64,000 nucleotides of DNA. Source: Metellina segmentata. Lineage: Eukaryota > Arthropoda > Arachnida > Araneae > Tetragnathidae. The stretch is taken from positions 30,235,742 to 30,299,741 of the forward strand of contig OX375881.1 of assembly GCA_947359465.1 (NCBI GenBank), given 5' to 3'. Shown here one piece after another: positions 1-11,614 of the stretch. Both the position numbers and the translations under genes were made by a program. Each line of letters starts with the position of its first letter. The first letter of the stretch is position 1. Under the pieces are notes generated by a model that was not told where the DNA came from, made no database searches, and worked only from the letters and a program-made list of their open reading frames with translations.

Positions 1-1152
1 ATAAACATAGACTTTAAAAATCGCTATCAAAGTAATGTTAACTGTAATCAAAGTCAAACACTGTTAAAACAATATTTAATCATGCTAAAAATAAATATTT
101 TTTTTCAAAGAATCTTTTTCTTTTCGATATTTTTTACAAATGTGACAACTACCTCGAAACAAAATATTCAATTCTACACACATATTTGTGACAAGAATCA
201 CAAATTAGGTGAAATTCATTGATTTAGCGTATTAAAAGTGAGATTTAGAAGTCTGTAAACTGAATATTCAAATTTTAATTAAAAAAGTAACCTAATTTTA
301 TTAAACTGTCCATTTAAACGTTCATTTTAACTATCGCATAAACCTTTCTTAGTGGCATATCAAAATAAAGTTCTTCAACATCTCGCGAGTATAGTAAAAG
401 TTTAATGCAGTTTAAAAGTTTATGGTTTAAAATAAAATGGCTCTCTAAATATGGCTAAATTGTCTAATATGGCTAAAATTAAGACACAAATCCATGCTTT
501 CGTCATTTTTTCTAGGTTTTTCCTATTTTATACTAAATTAGTAAATCAGCATAAACCACAGTCATCCAAATTTTCGTCTAAAAATTTCAATGATCATTGA
601 TTGCGATAAAAGTATTTAGATATTTTAGATTCTGTAACAAATAAATACGAGGTTTTATCCCTATACATACTTAGAACCCATGATACGAATAATAATTTTT
701 GCTTTAAACCAGTTTGTTTTTATATTGCTGAAAAATAAATTTAACCAAATCCGTATGTTTCGGTAGTGTGTTGCAAAACTTTGTGTCAGAGAATTCTGAT
801 GATATTTTTTTTTTAGGAAATTGCTTACATATCAAATAATTAAGAATTGTATTAAGTAGGCATTTATTAAAATATTTACTGAACAATCAGCTGCTTTATG
901 CATATGATAATGTTACGTTGTAAAACTTCTTTCCAAGATGATACTATTTAAAAAAACGTATGACAATTAGTGATTAAAATTACCTTCTACGGCATAATTG
1001 AATCAAAACTAGAAATTGTTTGGAACTAACCCTTGACTTAATTGAAGATCATAGAACAAAAATGCGTGTTTACCCACCAGATGTAGTGAGTAATTACTGA
1101 TTCTGGGGTTCATATATTTCAATGAGAAGTTTCAATGTTATAGAATACTTGA
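1..1152. other. AT-rich unique DNA, no gene seen
   Basis: I see no coding similarity, tandem repeat or transposon terminus here. The open frames are short, lysine/phenylalanine/isoleucine-rich and typical of AT-rich non-coding DNA. Confidence 0.6.
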
Positions 1153-1310
1153 GTGGACATTAGGGATACTACATCGATGCCGATGTTTTCAAAACATCGA
1201 TTTATTTACCCTCGATTTATTCGAGCCGATGTTTGTTTAACATCGATGTTTTTACGTTGTCGATTATTTATTTTTGAATGAACAAAGTACCAGTGTAAAA
1301 ATTTAAAACA

Positions 1311-1415
1311 CTTGAGGGCTCCGCTCCCTTCTAGATTGCGCTCGCCAACCCCCGGGGATTGCTACGTAATCCCATTTGGTTTTCTTCGCAAACCAACACT
1401 CCTTTTGAAGAATTA
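1311..1415 (-). mobile_element. Helitron 3'-end fragment
   Basis: On the minus strand this piece reads a conserved block containing ccgggggttggcgagcg, then a GC hairpin (gggagc, gga, gccctc), then CAAG followed by T. The same block ends the two Helitrons at 60075-61181. No matching Helitron 5' end (TCTATATAT) was found nearby, so this is a fragment. It lies directly beside the hAT transposase remnant. Either it landed in the hAT, or the two were moved together. Confidence 0.55.
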
Positions 1416-1425
1416 ATCACCTGCG

Positions 1426-1605
1426 ATGGCGAAACTATCTAAACATAACCGTGAAACTAAGTATTTGTCAGTGATGGCTACATCAGTCCAATCAGAAAGA
1501 GTTTTACCCCCAACTGATGAGACTGTTAGTAAAAAAAAGAATCATCTTAAAGGGGTGAAAATTAAAAAAATTATTTTTCTCACAAACTGTAACTATCAAA
1601 TATTA
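1426..1605 (+). pseudogene. hAT transposase C-terminal dimerisation domain remnant
   Basis: The translation carries the signature of the hAT family dimerisation region: YLSVMATSVQSERV, then VSKKKNHLKG, then KKIIFLTN. In the family (Pfam Dimer_Tnp_hAT) this reads roughly YLxxPATSxxSERxFS...VxxKRxxLxxxxxxxLxFLxxN and lies at the protein's C-terminus. Only about 60 residues are recognisable; the catalytic core is gone. The ATG at 1426 follows the Helitron fragment directly and is unlikely to be a true start. The conserved phenylalanine after SER is replaced, so this is a dead copy. Confidence 0.75.
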
Positions 1606-2118
1606 AGGCATATAATAATGATAGGCCTCAATATTTTTTATTGGCAGGTCATAAAAAAAAGTTTATGTTTCCCCCCCTTAAGATGGTTAATAATTAATAA
1701 TAACTAACAATAGTAGTTTTGTGTCTACCTACTTATACTTATAGTTGGTATTACCGATTTCAAATTGTTGTAAATATTATTTTCTTTTGTATTATTCAAT
1801 TTAAAAAAAAGAAGATTCGTTAATTGTTTTTATTAATTTTTTTGACTTTGTTTTGATAGTTAAAAAAAATTGTAGTTTAAATCTATATAAATTAATAAAC
1901 ACGGCAACTGACTAACATTAATAAACTCGGACTAACATTAATGTTAGAGGTTACTAAACCAGTTTAAAAAAATATTTGGGAAATGTTTAAACGCATCGAT
2001 GTTTAGAAATATTGATGGTTTGTGGATGATGTATTATTAATTTGTTTAACTGTATTATTAACTTGTTAACATCGATGCTTTAATATTGAACATCGATGTT
2101 TTATTGTCGATGTCATAT

Positions 2119-2395
2119 ATATATATACTACACAGATGTAGGGGTCTATAAAATACTAGAAATATTACACTATCGTCACAATCATCATACGTTAGCCAAT
2201 CTGAAGCCTTTCTTTCACAACTTTTAACCTGTTTTTAATATTTTGGATGACAAAATAATAGGATTATTTCATATTTTACTGTGTACTGATAGATGGGTTT
2301 ATTTAGTCATTAAGTGTGATAATGGTAAAAGCAATACTACGCTAATCCAAAATCTCGTCAAGCTCAGTGGTTTAATAACTTATTAATCCTCGGGA
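2119..2395. other. AT-rich spacer, nothing recognised
   Basis: Apart from the TA dinucleotide run near 2113-2130, nothing is recognisable. Confidence 0.5.
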
Positions 2396-2512
2396 CTGCT
2401 GTTGTCTACTCGATGCATATCTTTATTAGAAACACTAACCAGATCTTGATGGACGAGATATCTCGTCATTAGAAAAATTGATCAGATCTTGTTGAAATCA
2501 CTTGAGGGTTAA
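2396..2512 (+). repeat. Dispersed repeat with GACGAGATATCTCGTC palindrome, copy 1
   Basis: The perfect 16-bp palindrome gacgagatatctcgtc lies at 2452-2467, flanked by agatcttgatg on the left and cattagaaaaattgatcagatcttg on the right. The same order occurs at 7605-7722 and, inverted, at 51690-51796. I do not recognise the family. No termini or coding capacity are visible. Confidence 0.6.
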
Positions 2513-3225
2513 TAAATTTCTCATTAATAATTTCTTTTGGCTTAGCAATTTATTTTTAGGAAATTACTGATTGTTTAAATGACCACTAAAAATAATAACC
2601 TGCTGCACAGTGACTGAAAACCATAGTAAAGACGAATACAATTATTAAAATTTAAGTACTCTTTTATATTAAATCCCAATGAAAGAATGTTCGCAATGAC
2701 GCAATTTAAAAGTAGATTTCTGAGAATATAAATCGCAGGTGATAACGCTGAGTGCAAGATGAAAGAACTTCCAACTCTTTAAAAAGAAAGAAAAAAAAGT
2801 ATTGGTAAAACTTGTCTTCACTAATGAAAGTCAATTTATGTGCTCATCTATTCGATAATTACAAGGCATCGTTTTTAAATCTAAAAAAAGGACCAAGCGG
2901 CTGATAAAAAAAACCGTGGAATTTATTGGGCTGCTTCGGTTTAAAACACATTCCCTCTACTATCGTAAATCAGAAGCATACAGCGCATGTGCCTGTGGGC
3001 CAGAATCTTACTGTTTTGCTTGATTTCCAGAATGAGCTTCATGAATAATTGAAGATCTTCACCAAACTTGAACTCCTGCTGGGTTTCAGACACCCGCCTG
3101 ATATATTAGTCTATTGTTACAGGGGAAACAGAGACAATGGTACTATCTAGCGTTCCCACCTGCTTAGATACCATGGTACTTTCACAGAACGAGGAACTTT
3201 GGGAATTATCTTGACAAAAGCAATT
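2513..3225 (+). other. Unassigned DNA, possible Tc1/mariner scrap
   Basis: Around 2800-3080 one plus frame reads KLVFTNESQF, which resembles the first catalytic aspartate region of Tc1/mariner transposases (FTDESxF). Stops and frameshifts follow and no later motif is convincing. No terminal repeats were found. It may be chance similarity. Confidence 0.2.
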
Positions 3226-4620
3226 GAACATGGACTTGCTCATTACTTGAGTAAGATTATTCAAAATGGATAGAAAATTAATATCATTCCATTGCGGTTA
3301 CGATATGGAATTAATAATTAGCTATATTTTAAGCTGTTTGTTTAAATTAACCGTTTTGAGCATGTGTTTTCTTACCAAGTTTTTGTTTCAGAATTCTGAT
3401 TCGTTCTTGTTCCGTAATTCTAATGTTTTCCGTTTTGCTATATTTGGGTATCTGATGAACCATAGATTAAAGGTTTATTTGAAACAAACTAATTAATATT
3501 TTTTGTTTTATTACGTCTTACGAATTAATAGCATGTTAACGTGCTACTTTATGGCCAAAACATCATATGTATTACAAAAAAGAAGTTAAACTGCACAGTG
3601 ATAGTTAAAGATATATTTACTTATTTTGTGTGTAAGAGAAAAACAATCCTGCTTAGATTTGCTCATTTACTGGAATAAGATTATTCAAAATGTTGTAGAA
3701 ATGTGATAAAGATTGAATTAATTGTATATATTTTTTTGACACTTAATATATTAAATGTTTTCATATCCATCATGTGCTTGATCATGTGTATTCTTTAAGT
3801 TTTGTTTTGATCATGAGTATTCTTTAAGTTTTCGCTAACGTTACAGAATTTTTCTGACTCGCTTTTGATCAGTCATGTTATTGTTATCCTAACTGCTATA
3901 TTCTTCTATTCGTTAAACTATTGTTTCAAGATTTATTTGCAATAAACATAATCAATATATATATATTTTAGTTTTTGATTTGTTAAGTACTACGGTTTAA
4001 TATAATGGTACCTCTATTTTCTGTAAAAACTAATAAATTTATGATAAGATCAGCTGCACAGTGATAGTTAACGATATTTTTACCTATTATGTATATAAGA
4101 GCGAAATACAATTGAGTATAGGCTTAGTCATTCATTTGAATAGGATGATTCAGAAAGTGCACTACGAAATTAATAATTACGACCTTTTGCATATTATATT
4201 TAAAAGTTTTCGTCTCGCTTTTTTACTTTTGTTTACGTTTCGACGTGTTTTATTCTAATTATTTGTTTCCGAATTCGTGTTCCGATTTGTTCTTCCATCA
4301 TTCTGATTTTTTTCCCGTTCTGCTATAGTTGTGTATTCGGTTAAAAGGTTTAAAAGGTTTTTGTAAAGGTTTATCTGTATTTAATATTTATTTTTAATTA
4401 AAGTTTTTATTTTGTTAAGTCTTACAAAACTAATGTCATGTTAACGCCCTACTCCCCGGCAAAACTATTATAATTACGATAAAAAGCTCCATTATAGTGA
4501 TTGTCGACGATTTACCTGTACTTATTTTGTGAGCGTAAAATATTAACGTGGACAATTTATGAGTTCAATTTTTATATGCATTATTGAAAGTTACATTTTC
4601 ATTTATTTTCTGTACACGAC
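3226..4620. repeat. Degenerate tandem repeat, unit about 440 bp
   Basis: Ordered landmarks recur. gctcattacttgagtaagattattcaaaatg-type text occurs near 3237, 3658 and 4121, with a weaker copy at 4548. cagtgatagttaa(a/c)gatat occurs near 3596 and 4058, with cattatagtgattgtcgacgat at 4490. A block of the type cagaattctgattcg...ttttgctatat occurs near 3390, 3845 and 4268. The spacing is about 420-460 bp, giving about three copies plus a partial. Copies are strongly diverged with small indels. The open frames inside are not shared between copies. Confidence 0.65.
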
Positions 4621-4929
4621 TTGAAATGCACGGCGAATAAACTCCCCATTGAAGGAAAGACACATTTCCCTACTAAGGTATAGAAAGTCTTTAAAATTTC
4701 AAATTGTTTCCTTTTTTAAGTTTTGAATCGAAATTATTCAATTTAGCCATATTAAAACCAAATTTTAAGTGTATAATGTATTAAAGCGATATATATTAAA
4801 ATGCACTTTCGTTAAAAATAATCAGTTTAAATCTTTAGAGATTCTATGGAGATTCCCGAGAAGTCTAGCGCTGCTTTTGATACACAACACGTTTAATGAC
4901 TAACTAACCACATCTTTTTAAAGACTTTT

Positions 4930-5715
4930 ACCTTCTTTTAACCTTAGAAAAGATTATATTGGTCCTTTCCTTAAAATCTAATCTTTCTTTGAAAATATTT
5001 TACTGGTCCTTTCTTTGGAATATAATTCGTTGAAGCAATTCTATTAGCCTATTATGTAGAAAACAATTCTTTGGAAAAAAATTCTATTGATCCTATTTAG
5101 AAAAAATATCTTCCTTTCTTTGGAATATAATTCGTTGGAACAATTATATTAGCCTATTATGTTGAAAACAATTCTTTGGAAAAAAAATTATATTGATCCT
5201 ATTTAGAAAAAATCTTTTGGAAGTAATCTATCGTCCTTTCTTTAGAATAAAATTATTTGGAAGATTTCTATTGATACTTTCTTTGATTGTATTGATCCTT
5301 TCATTAGAATAGGATGCGGTGGAAGGATTATATTGATTTTCCCCAGAGAATAGAATAATTTGGAACGTTTCTATTTTTCATTTGCTTGAAATAAAATTCT
5401 TTACAAAGATTGTATTGATACTTTCTTCAGAACATAATAATATGGGATGATTGTACTGATCCTTTCCTTAGAATAGGATGCGGTTGAACGATTGTATTGG
5501 TTCTTACTTAGATTAGAATCCTTTGGAACGTTTTTATTGTTCATTTCCTTAAAATAAAATTATTTGGAAAGATTTTATCGATACTCTCTTCAGATAATAT
5601 GGAAAGATTGCATTGATAATTTTCCTTAGAATAGGATGCGGTGGAAGGATTCTATTGGTTCTTCCCTTAGAGCATAATCCTTTGAAAAGATTCTATTGGT
5701 CAAGTAGCTCGAAAC
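4930..5715. repeat. Degenerate minisatellite, about 45-60 bp unit
   Basis: The motif (tt)ctattgatcctttc-ttagaataaaattctttggaa(a)gatt recurs over nearly 800 bp. One longer doublet (gaatataattcgttg...tagcctattatgt...caattctttggaaaaaa) appears at about 5018-5092 and again at about 5122-5195. Units vary in length and sequence, which suggests an old array. Confidence 0.65.
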
Positions 5716-6834
5716 TGGTTGGAAGTCATCCAGAGAAGATTGCAAGTTGTAATTATGCATGCGAATCCCTCAGAGGGTTAACGTGACGAACTAGAAACGT
5801 AGAAACAATTTCAAACTCGTGTGTTTATTAGGCAGGTTTCACAAGTGCAAGTGACCACGACTCTGACGACGTGACGAGAAGCGTGGAAAAATCTGTCTCT
5901 TCATCCGAGCCCAGTACGTCGAAAGTCGGGTGGTTTCTGTTACCAATCCGCTCAAACTACGCTATCTTTTTGACAGGCTAACACGCCATAAAATGTTTCT
6001 TTAATCCGCTGTTTCCATTCCCGTGGACCCCGTAGGATTTCCCCTTACGTCCTCAGCATTCCCGACTCGTCCGCCATTAAATTAAACTTTCAGAGCTGTT
6101 GCCAGTTTTGGTAGACCTAAAACCTACTCACGTACAATTATAAACCAGTACCGGTCTTCTGCAGTGACTCTCCAGCAAGCGGCTGCTTATTGCACAAATA
6201 AATTACGTTTTTGACAAGTGAACTGATTAGAAGGTTATTTTTTCGCTCTTTTGTTTTTGTTTTATTTATTTTATTATTTTTTTTTACTTTACGGGCTCCC
6301 CGACTGCCATTCTTTTTCCTCGGTCATCTGTTATTCATGATATTTTGGACAAGGGAAAAACCTTAAGGTGTGGAGAGGGAATCTGTATGCGTGCACACAT
6401 ACAACCGTATGTATGGGTGAGCGGGAACCATTTGAATTGAATGCAGAAATTGGCCGTTCCGCGTTGCCATGGAGACAACAGATCAAAACAAAAAGGTTCT
6501 GGGTCTTTATTTTTATCGGTAAGATACTTTTATTGTGTAATAATTACTGTCTTTCGCTCGCTTGGCTGGTCTAGAATAGAGACGGTGGAGCGGTTAGTGC
6601 TTGCTTTGTCGGGGAAGCGTTGCATTGTTGCTTCTTTTGTTTGTCGTAGCCGATTTTTATTTCCTTTTGGTATTTACATCTCTCCCACTCAGAAGCGGGA
6701 TTGATCTCACGCCATTCGTTTCATTCTGAGATGTGTGGAACTTGAAATATTTTATTTTGACTGGTAGATTGAACAACGTTTAAAGATTTAGATTTTTATC
6801 AAGTGCGCTCTCCTTCGAAGCATCCCTCACCAAA
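5716..6834. other. Less AT-rich unique island with an X-box-like site
   Basis: This stretch has more GC than its surroundings and shows no transposon signature. Frames at 6368-6704 are not recognisable proteins. A near-palindromic match to the RFX X-box lies at 6463-6479. Confidence 0.45.
6463..6479. promoter_or_regulatory. Candidate RFX X-box
   Basis: gttgccatggagacaac has two inverted half sites in the form expected for RFX-family transcription factors (GTTGCC...GGNAAC type). It lies in the unique island between two repeat arrays. This is a motif match only; function is inferred. Confidence 0.35.
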
Positions 6835-6844
6835 AAGTGCATAT

Positions 6845-7335
6845 AGCTCCATAGAATTTTATAGAGATATATTAAACTTCATTTCTTTTGAATACATTCG
6901 GAAGAATTCTAGATTTCTTTATAGAAAACGAGCAATAATTCTAAGAAATGTATTTAAGTAGAATTCTATTGAGACGTTCTATAGAAAGTAAAGTCGTGAA
7001 ATTAAAGAACTGAGCTGCAATAAAATTTTATAAAAGTTCCTTCGGACATTCCACAGAGATTTATATTAGGGTTTATAGGAAAACGAGCCTTAATTACATG
7101 GGGCATTTCTATAGACAACATTTTTAGAAATGTTTTCAGAATTCTATAGAAATATTTACTGAGTTGTATAGAAATGTATACAGAATACAATAGAAATTTT
7201 TACAGCATTTTAAAGAAATATTTAAGGAATTCTATAAAAATTTTAACAGAATTATATAGAAATGTTTACAGAATTATATAGAAATTTTTACTGAATTCTA
7301 TAGAGATTTTTTACAGAATTCTATTAAACATTTTC
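6845..7335. repeat. Short degenerate tandem repeat, about 24 bp unit
   Basis: Repeated variants of (a)tttttacagaattctatagaaa fill the interval and are tightest at about 7130-7325. The minus frame at 7002-7190 is a by-product. Confidence 0.75.
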
Positions 7336-7604
7336 ATACGATAAAGCATAATTTTTTATTCCGATATTAAACCTTAAGATAAAAATTAAAATATTCATTC
7401 CTTCGTCAGTACAAAGAACAAAAGGCATTCCATATAACAATGCCAACAACGTATCGATTTCAATTGGCCTCCTCATAACAATTGATGTTTCAAATAAATC
7501 GCCAAAGATAAATAATTTTGATGATTTAAATTAAGAGCAAATACTTTTTATTTGAAGTGAATAAGTTACTCAGATAAGATAAATAAGTTTACCCCTCCTG
7601 GTAA

Positions 7605-7722
7605 TTGTCTTGTTGAGGAATCTCGTCACTAGCAAAACTATTAACAGATCTTGCTTGACGAGATATCTCGTCATTAGAATAAAACGGGTCAGATATTGAT
7701 CATGACATCATAAAAAAAGTTA
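7605..7722 (+). repeat. Dispersed repeat with GACGAGATATCTCGTC palindrome, copy 2
   Basis: The palindrome is at 7657-7672. Shared order with copy 1: a tgtcttgttgag-like lead, tctcgtcactagcaaaacta, agatcttg, the palindrome, cattagaataaaa, then a tcagat...gatcatgacatca tail. A weaker unit (gatgacgatatatctcc) follows near 7736, so the element may be internally tandem. Confidence 0.6.
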
Positions 7723-8553
7723 ACAATATCTTGATGACGATATATCTCCTTATAATAAAAATTGATCATACCTTAATGGGTTACACCTGACCCCACGAAA
7801 AGAACTGTCACGGGTAACGCCGTGCTGGCCACGCAGTGACTAGTTTTTAATAAGTGTGACAGTGAAGCTTCACAAGATAACATAGTGACTTTGTTTTACA
7901 TGGAAAACATTTCAAGGTATTAAAGTTTTTCACACACGGTAGTTGAAAGAACGGCTCATCAAAATCCTTGAACGTGTTATGATGAATAGTTCATTTGAAT
8001 ACTAGGAAAATAATAAAATAAAATATAACGAAGGTTTGAATTAATGAAGGAAAGGGGGCTAATGAGACAGCGGGATGTTTTTATTACAACTACAGTTGGT
8101 TATGCGTCTAGTTCAAGCCATTTCCCCTCAAACTTGTTTTCTTTTTTAAGTATAGCATCTTTTAGTACGTAATTAGTCACACACATTGAAATGTAATACC
8201 TGTATATAAAAATATCTGACAGATGCTGGAAATTATCTAAGTGTAATGAAGATATGCTTATTTTAGCAAACATTACGAACCAAAGCTATATTTGTCTAAA
8301 AAATGAAAGCAATAAAATCATAACGAATAGTAAACAACAAAATACTTTGTAAAGTGATGCTAATAGTTTTAATCATTCGATAACACAGTCTAATGTGTGA
8401 CCCTAACGTTTTTTTAGTTGTAAAATATGTATGAATACGAGTTGGAGAAATATATGTAAATAAGATAGGTATACAGCTTGTTTTATATTTGAGAATAAAA
8501 TTAATTGTATTATTTTTAATTATTTCCGAATAGACAAAAGCAAAATGGCAAAA
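7723..8553. other. AT-rich spacer, no gene seen
   Basis: No coding similarity or element terminus is recognised. The frame at 8296-8556 (minus) is low-complexity and unsupported. Confidence 0.5.
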
Positions 8554-8565
8554 CAAGAGTGCTTA

Positions 8566-8793
8566 TAGGGGCCGTCGGGGTCATTATGTTCAGTGGTCAT
8601 TATTTTCAGGTATATTATATGATCAGTGGTAACACTGTGCTATTAACCTGTAATTTGTAGGCTGCACACGTTCAATTCTTCCCTGGGTGTACTTCTCTCT
8701 TCTGTGTCTAAAACATGTTTTGTGTGTTGCTTAACGTTGTATTTCTGGTGCTTGTAACAATATGGACAAATACGGCCCAAAATTCTATGCAAC
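8566..8793 (+). mobile_element. tRNA-type SINE, family C, intact with TSD
   Basis: This 228-bp insertion is flanked by perfect 12-bp direct repeats, caagagtgctta (8554-8565 and 8794-8805). The body has a tRNA-like head with a B-box-like cacacgttcaattcttcc, a middle of the type ccctgggtgtacttctctc, and a 3' part with acaatatggacaaatacggcc. Other copies follow the same order: 37065-37265, 39321-39455 and, inverted, 39524-39900 and 43093-43470. Perfect duplications suggest a fairly young copy. It would be transcribed by RNA polymerase III and moved by a LINE partner not seen here. Confidence 0.75.
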
Positions 8794-8805
8794 CAAGAGT
8801 GCTTA

Positions 8806-10202
8806 CATTATCAATACAATAGCACTGATATGAGAATTTGATTAGGAAACATATTTTTTTAAATTTTCATTACTGAGATTTGATGACTTGTTGAATTTAA
8901 TTGCCGCAATTTCAAAGAATGAATTGGCAGCCATAAAAGAATGCGTACCACTTTTGTACTGAATTTTACTTTTCTCGAACATTATCGCTTAAACCATCAG
9001 AACATCATCTATTATCAATTTGATGACGAAAAGTGCTTTGTCACTTGTTAACAAGCTTAGAATGTCATAGAATTCGAAAGAAAAACAGAACATCAAATCC
9101 AATAAAAAACATTATTTTAAAATAAAGTCTAATCTGTTACTTGAAACGTAAATATCTCTTTCACTATACAAGTAGTAGAAAAAAAGCGTTGACATGTATA
9201 TATCCTGGAAATAATATTCAACTGTCCATTTGATTTAATGGAGCTATTGAAATTTTGAAAAAAAAATTACATTTGAATTTGTTTCGCAATATTAGAAGGA
9301 TAAAATTTTTTAATGTCATCTGCACTTATGAAATTAGAATTTTAAGGATAAAATTGTACACTTAAATAAAGATTAATAGGTTTGTTTTCGTATTAGATTT
9401 CCTTGAAAGACATTGATAATTTTGCAAAATCTGATTTTCGTCAATTTTTGAATGAGCAGTTTGAACGTAATAGCAAGTGATAAGCAAAATATTAAATATG
9501 AAATGCCGTAAAATATACTAAAAATCAGAATAGCATTCAGAAGAAATTAGTTAGAAGAATTCGTAGAATCTTTCTATGGAATATAGAATTAATTTACTTT
9601 CAAGTTACAACGGTTAGAAATAATTGCATCGAAAAACGTATATTGTATATTTTTTGGTTCATTTTTAATTTTACTGAAATTCATCCAACCATTTACTAAA
9701 ATTCATCTAATCCATGTGAAATACCTCTTCGACTACAAATAGAAGCGTAAATTTAATTGTCTTAATTTCGGGATATCCGGATTCAAAATTAAATCAAACA
9801 GAATTTCAAGAGTTGAAAAACACTGGACCTTACTTATTTTGCAGTTATCAATATTTCTTTGTTGTTTGGGGTTTTGAAAGTGAAGTGTGTGATCTAAGAA
9901 ATGCGTGATTAAGAGCAATTTTTCAAAAAGCGGTATTCTACGACTGTTGATGCTACGCCCTTGTCTAAATCATTGTTTTCCAGAGTGGATGCCCCCCCCC
10001 CGTGACGGCTGAAACAATTTTGACGGACTGAGGGATGTGCCCAGAGAAAATAGGGAAACATTGAGGAGAAAAAATAGAGAATGAGAAGAAGCTAAATATA
10101 TACGTCGCCTAAAAATGCTATAAGTACTTATCCTCCAGCTACACTGATTACGGTAATGTATTGTCGTACGAATTATGTATGTATCAAAATGCAAGTTACA
10201 AC
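8806..10202. other. AT-rich DNA, no gene seen
   Basis: No element ends and no coding similarity. A homopolymer C run sits near 9994. Confidence 0.5.
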
Positions 10203-10345
10203 TGGTTGGTATAAAATTTAATTAGACGACAGGTCGTAACAAGTTACACATACAAATACAAATACAAATATTGACGACCAGCTACAGGCTCGAGCCCAAC
10301 AAGGCTGGTCCTTTGTTACGTATGCATTTGACTTACATTTTTTAT
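10203..10345. repeat. (ACAAAT)n tract with possible SINE tail
   Basis: acaaatacaaatacaaat at about 10246-10272 is followed by caacaaggctggtcc. A similar (acaaat/gatac) tract precedes an ...acaaggccag... block inside the SINE at 38192-38474, so this may be a diverged end of that SINE type. Confidence 0.35.
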
Positions 10346-10439
10346 TCATTTCAGTCAACCTATTAAGTTGATCGTGGATTTAGTGTAGTAATAAGTCTTG
10401 AACTGAAAAGCAGAACTGACTGGAAATACTACTTGGGAG

Positions 10440-11028
10440 TAGGGATGCGACATCGACAGCAAAACATCGATGTTTTAAACATCGATGTTTTTAAAATTCA
10501 GTGTATTTAAACTTTTTTTATTCATTTTTTAAAACTGCTTTAGCAACTATTGATGAGACATCGACAGCAAAACATCGATGTTCAAAATTAAAACATCGAA
10601 GTTGATAATGCATCGCCCCCAAACTATCGATGTTTTTAAAATTCAGTGTATTTAAACTTTTCCCCCCATTTCTTAAAACTGGTTTAGCAACTAGTGATGC
10701 GAAATCGGTTCCAATACATCGATGTTTTTTATAAAACATCAATGTTTTGAAAACATCGACATCGATGTCGCATCCCTACTTTCAGATCCTTCACCCTTGG
10801 TCACTTTGGTCTAAAAGTATGTTCAATTTGCTGATTATAAAAATTATGCTACTTGGTTATTTTTTAAATTTTTATAGCGGTACTTTTTTCATTTAAAAAT
10901 AAAACATCGACATCGTAAAAACACCGATAAGTATAAACATCGACTCCGATACATCGATGTTAAATACATCGATGTTTTTTCAAAAACATCGATGTTTTGA
11001 AAACATCGACATCGATGTCGCATCCCTA
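10440..11028. mobile_element. hAT-type MITE built of CATCGATG palindromes
   Basis: The ends are inverted: tagggatgcgacatcga at 10440 and its complement tcgatgtcgcatcccta ending at 11028. Flanks are cttgggag (10432-10439) and gttgggag (11029-11036), a 7/8 match in the 8-bp size typical of hAT. The interior is filled with AACATCGATGTT palindromes and variants, more than ten in 589 bp. A second copy of the right terminus (gtcgcatcccta) ends internally at 10778, so the MITE is a partial internal duplication. Subterminal text links it to the transposase-bearing hAT at 1161-2118. Minus frames such as 10518-10742 are by-products. Confidence 0.85.
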
Positions 11029-11036
11029 GTTGGGAG

Positions 11037-11614
11037 TAGAGATTTTAGAATGCTTCTGGATGAAACAAAGCCAAATATAGACAAATTAGTACCAGGCTCA
11101 ATCCTCCTCACTAGTGCTCATGTTTAATTTCACTGATTCGATTGATATTAAGTGACAGTTACAGTCTATTAATATGCAGTTTGTTTTTTGTTTCGTTTTA
11201 ATAAGTAGCTTTGAAACTTCAGACCCCAATTGTTTTTATTCCTAACTAGCTTTTTTGAAATTATAAATTACTCACACAACTACCTTAAATATTTTGGTGA
11301 AATTAAAGAATTAAAGGCACAGGTGGACTTGAAATTTATTACCAGTTGAGACAGTCTTCCAAAAGGATGCAAACCAGCTCTCATATAGCCGAAGTGAGAT
11401 ACAATTCCATCTGTTAGACACATTTTAAATGAATGCCCTGATTTGAATAATATTACACTCAACAACTTTGGTGTTACTAATTCGAGTAAAACTGAATTAT
11501 GAAATGTTCTTCTTCATACAAATCGTTTTTTGTTTTGATGAGACAGGTTTTAATAATTGTATTTTTTAAAACTTTTAATTTACGAATAAAGTATGATAAA
11601 ATATATTTAACCTT
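11037..11614. other. AT-rich spacer, nothing recognised
   Basis: No coding similarity. The short frame at 11280-11465 (minus) is unsupported. Confidence 0.45.

Larger units (their letters stand above)
1161..2118 (+). mobile_element. Decayed hAT DNA transposon
   Basis: The left end starts with tagggatactacatcgatg, a hAT-type terminus (TAGGGATG-like), followed by CATCGATG palindromes. It encloses a hAT transposase C-terminus at about 1426-1605. The right part (about 1940-2118) has the same subterminal order as the MITE at 10440-11028 in reverse: gttactaaaccagttt, then an A/T stretch, then catcgatgtt and gtcgatgtc. The last bases of the right TIR seem lost in a TA dinucleotide tract at 2113-2130, so the 3' limit is approximate and no target duplication was found. 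The interior also holds a Helitron 3' end at about 1311-1415. Confidence 0.7.

Noticed and set aside
2800..3080. Tc1/mariner transposase
   Set aside because: Only one short FTNESQF-like match, no second motif and no ends; kept only as a low-confidence note.
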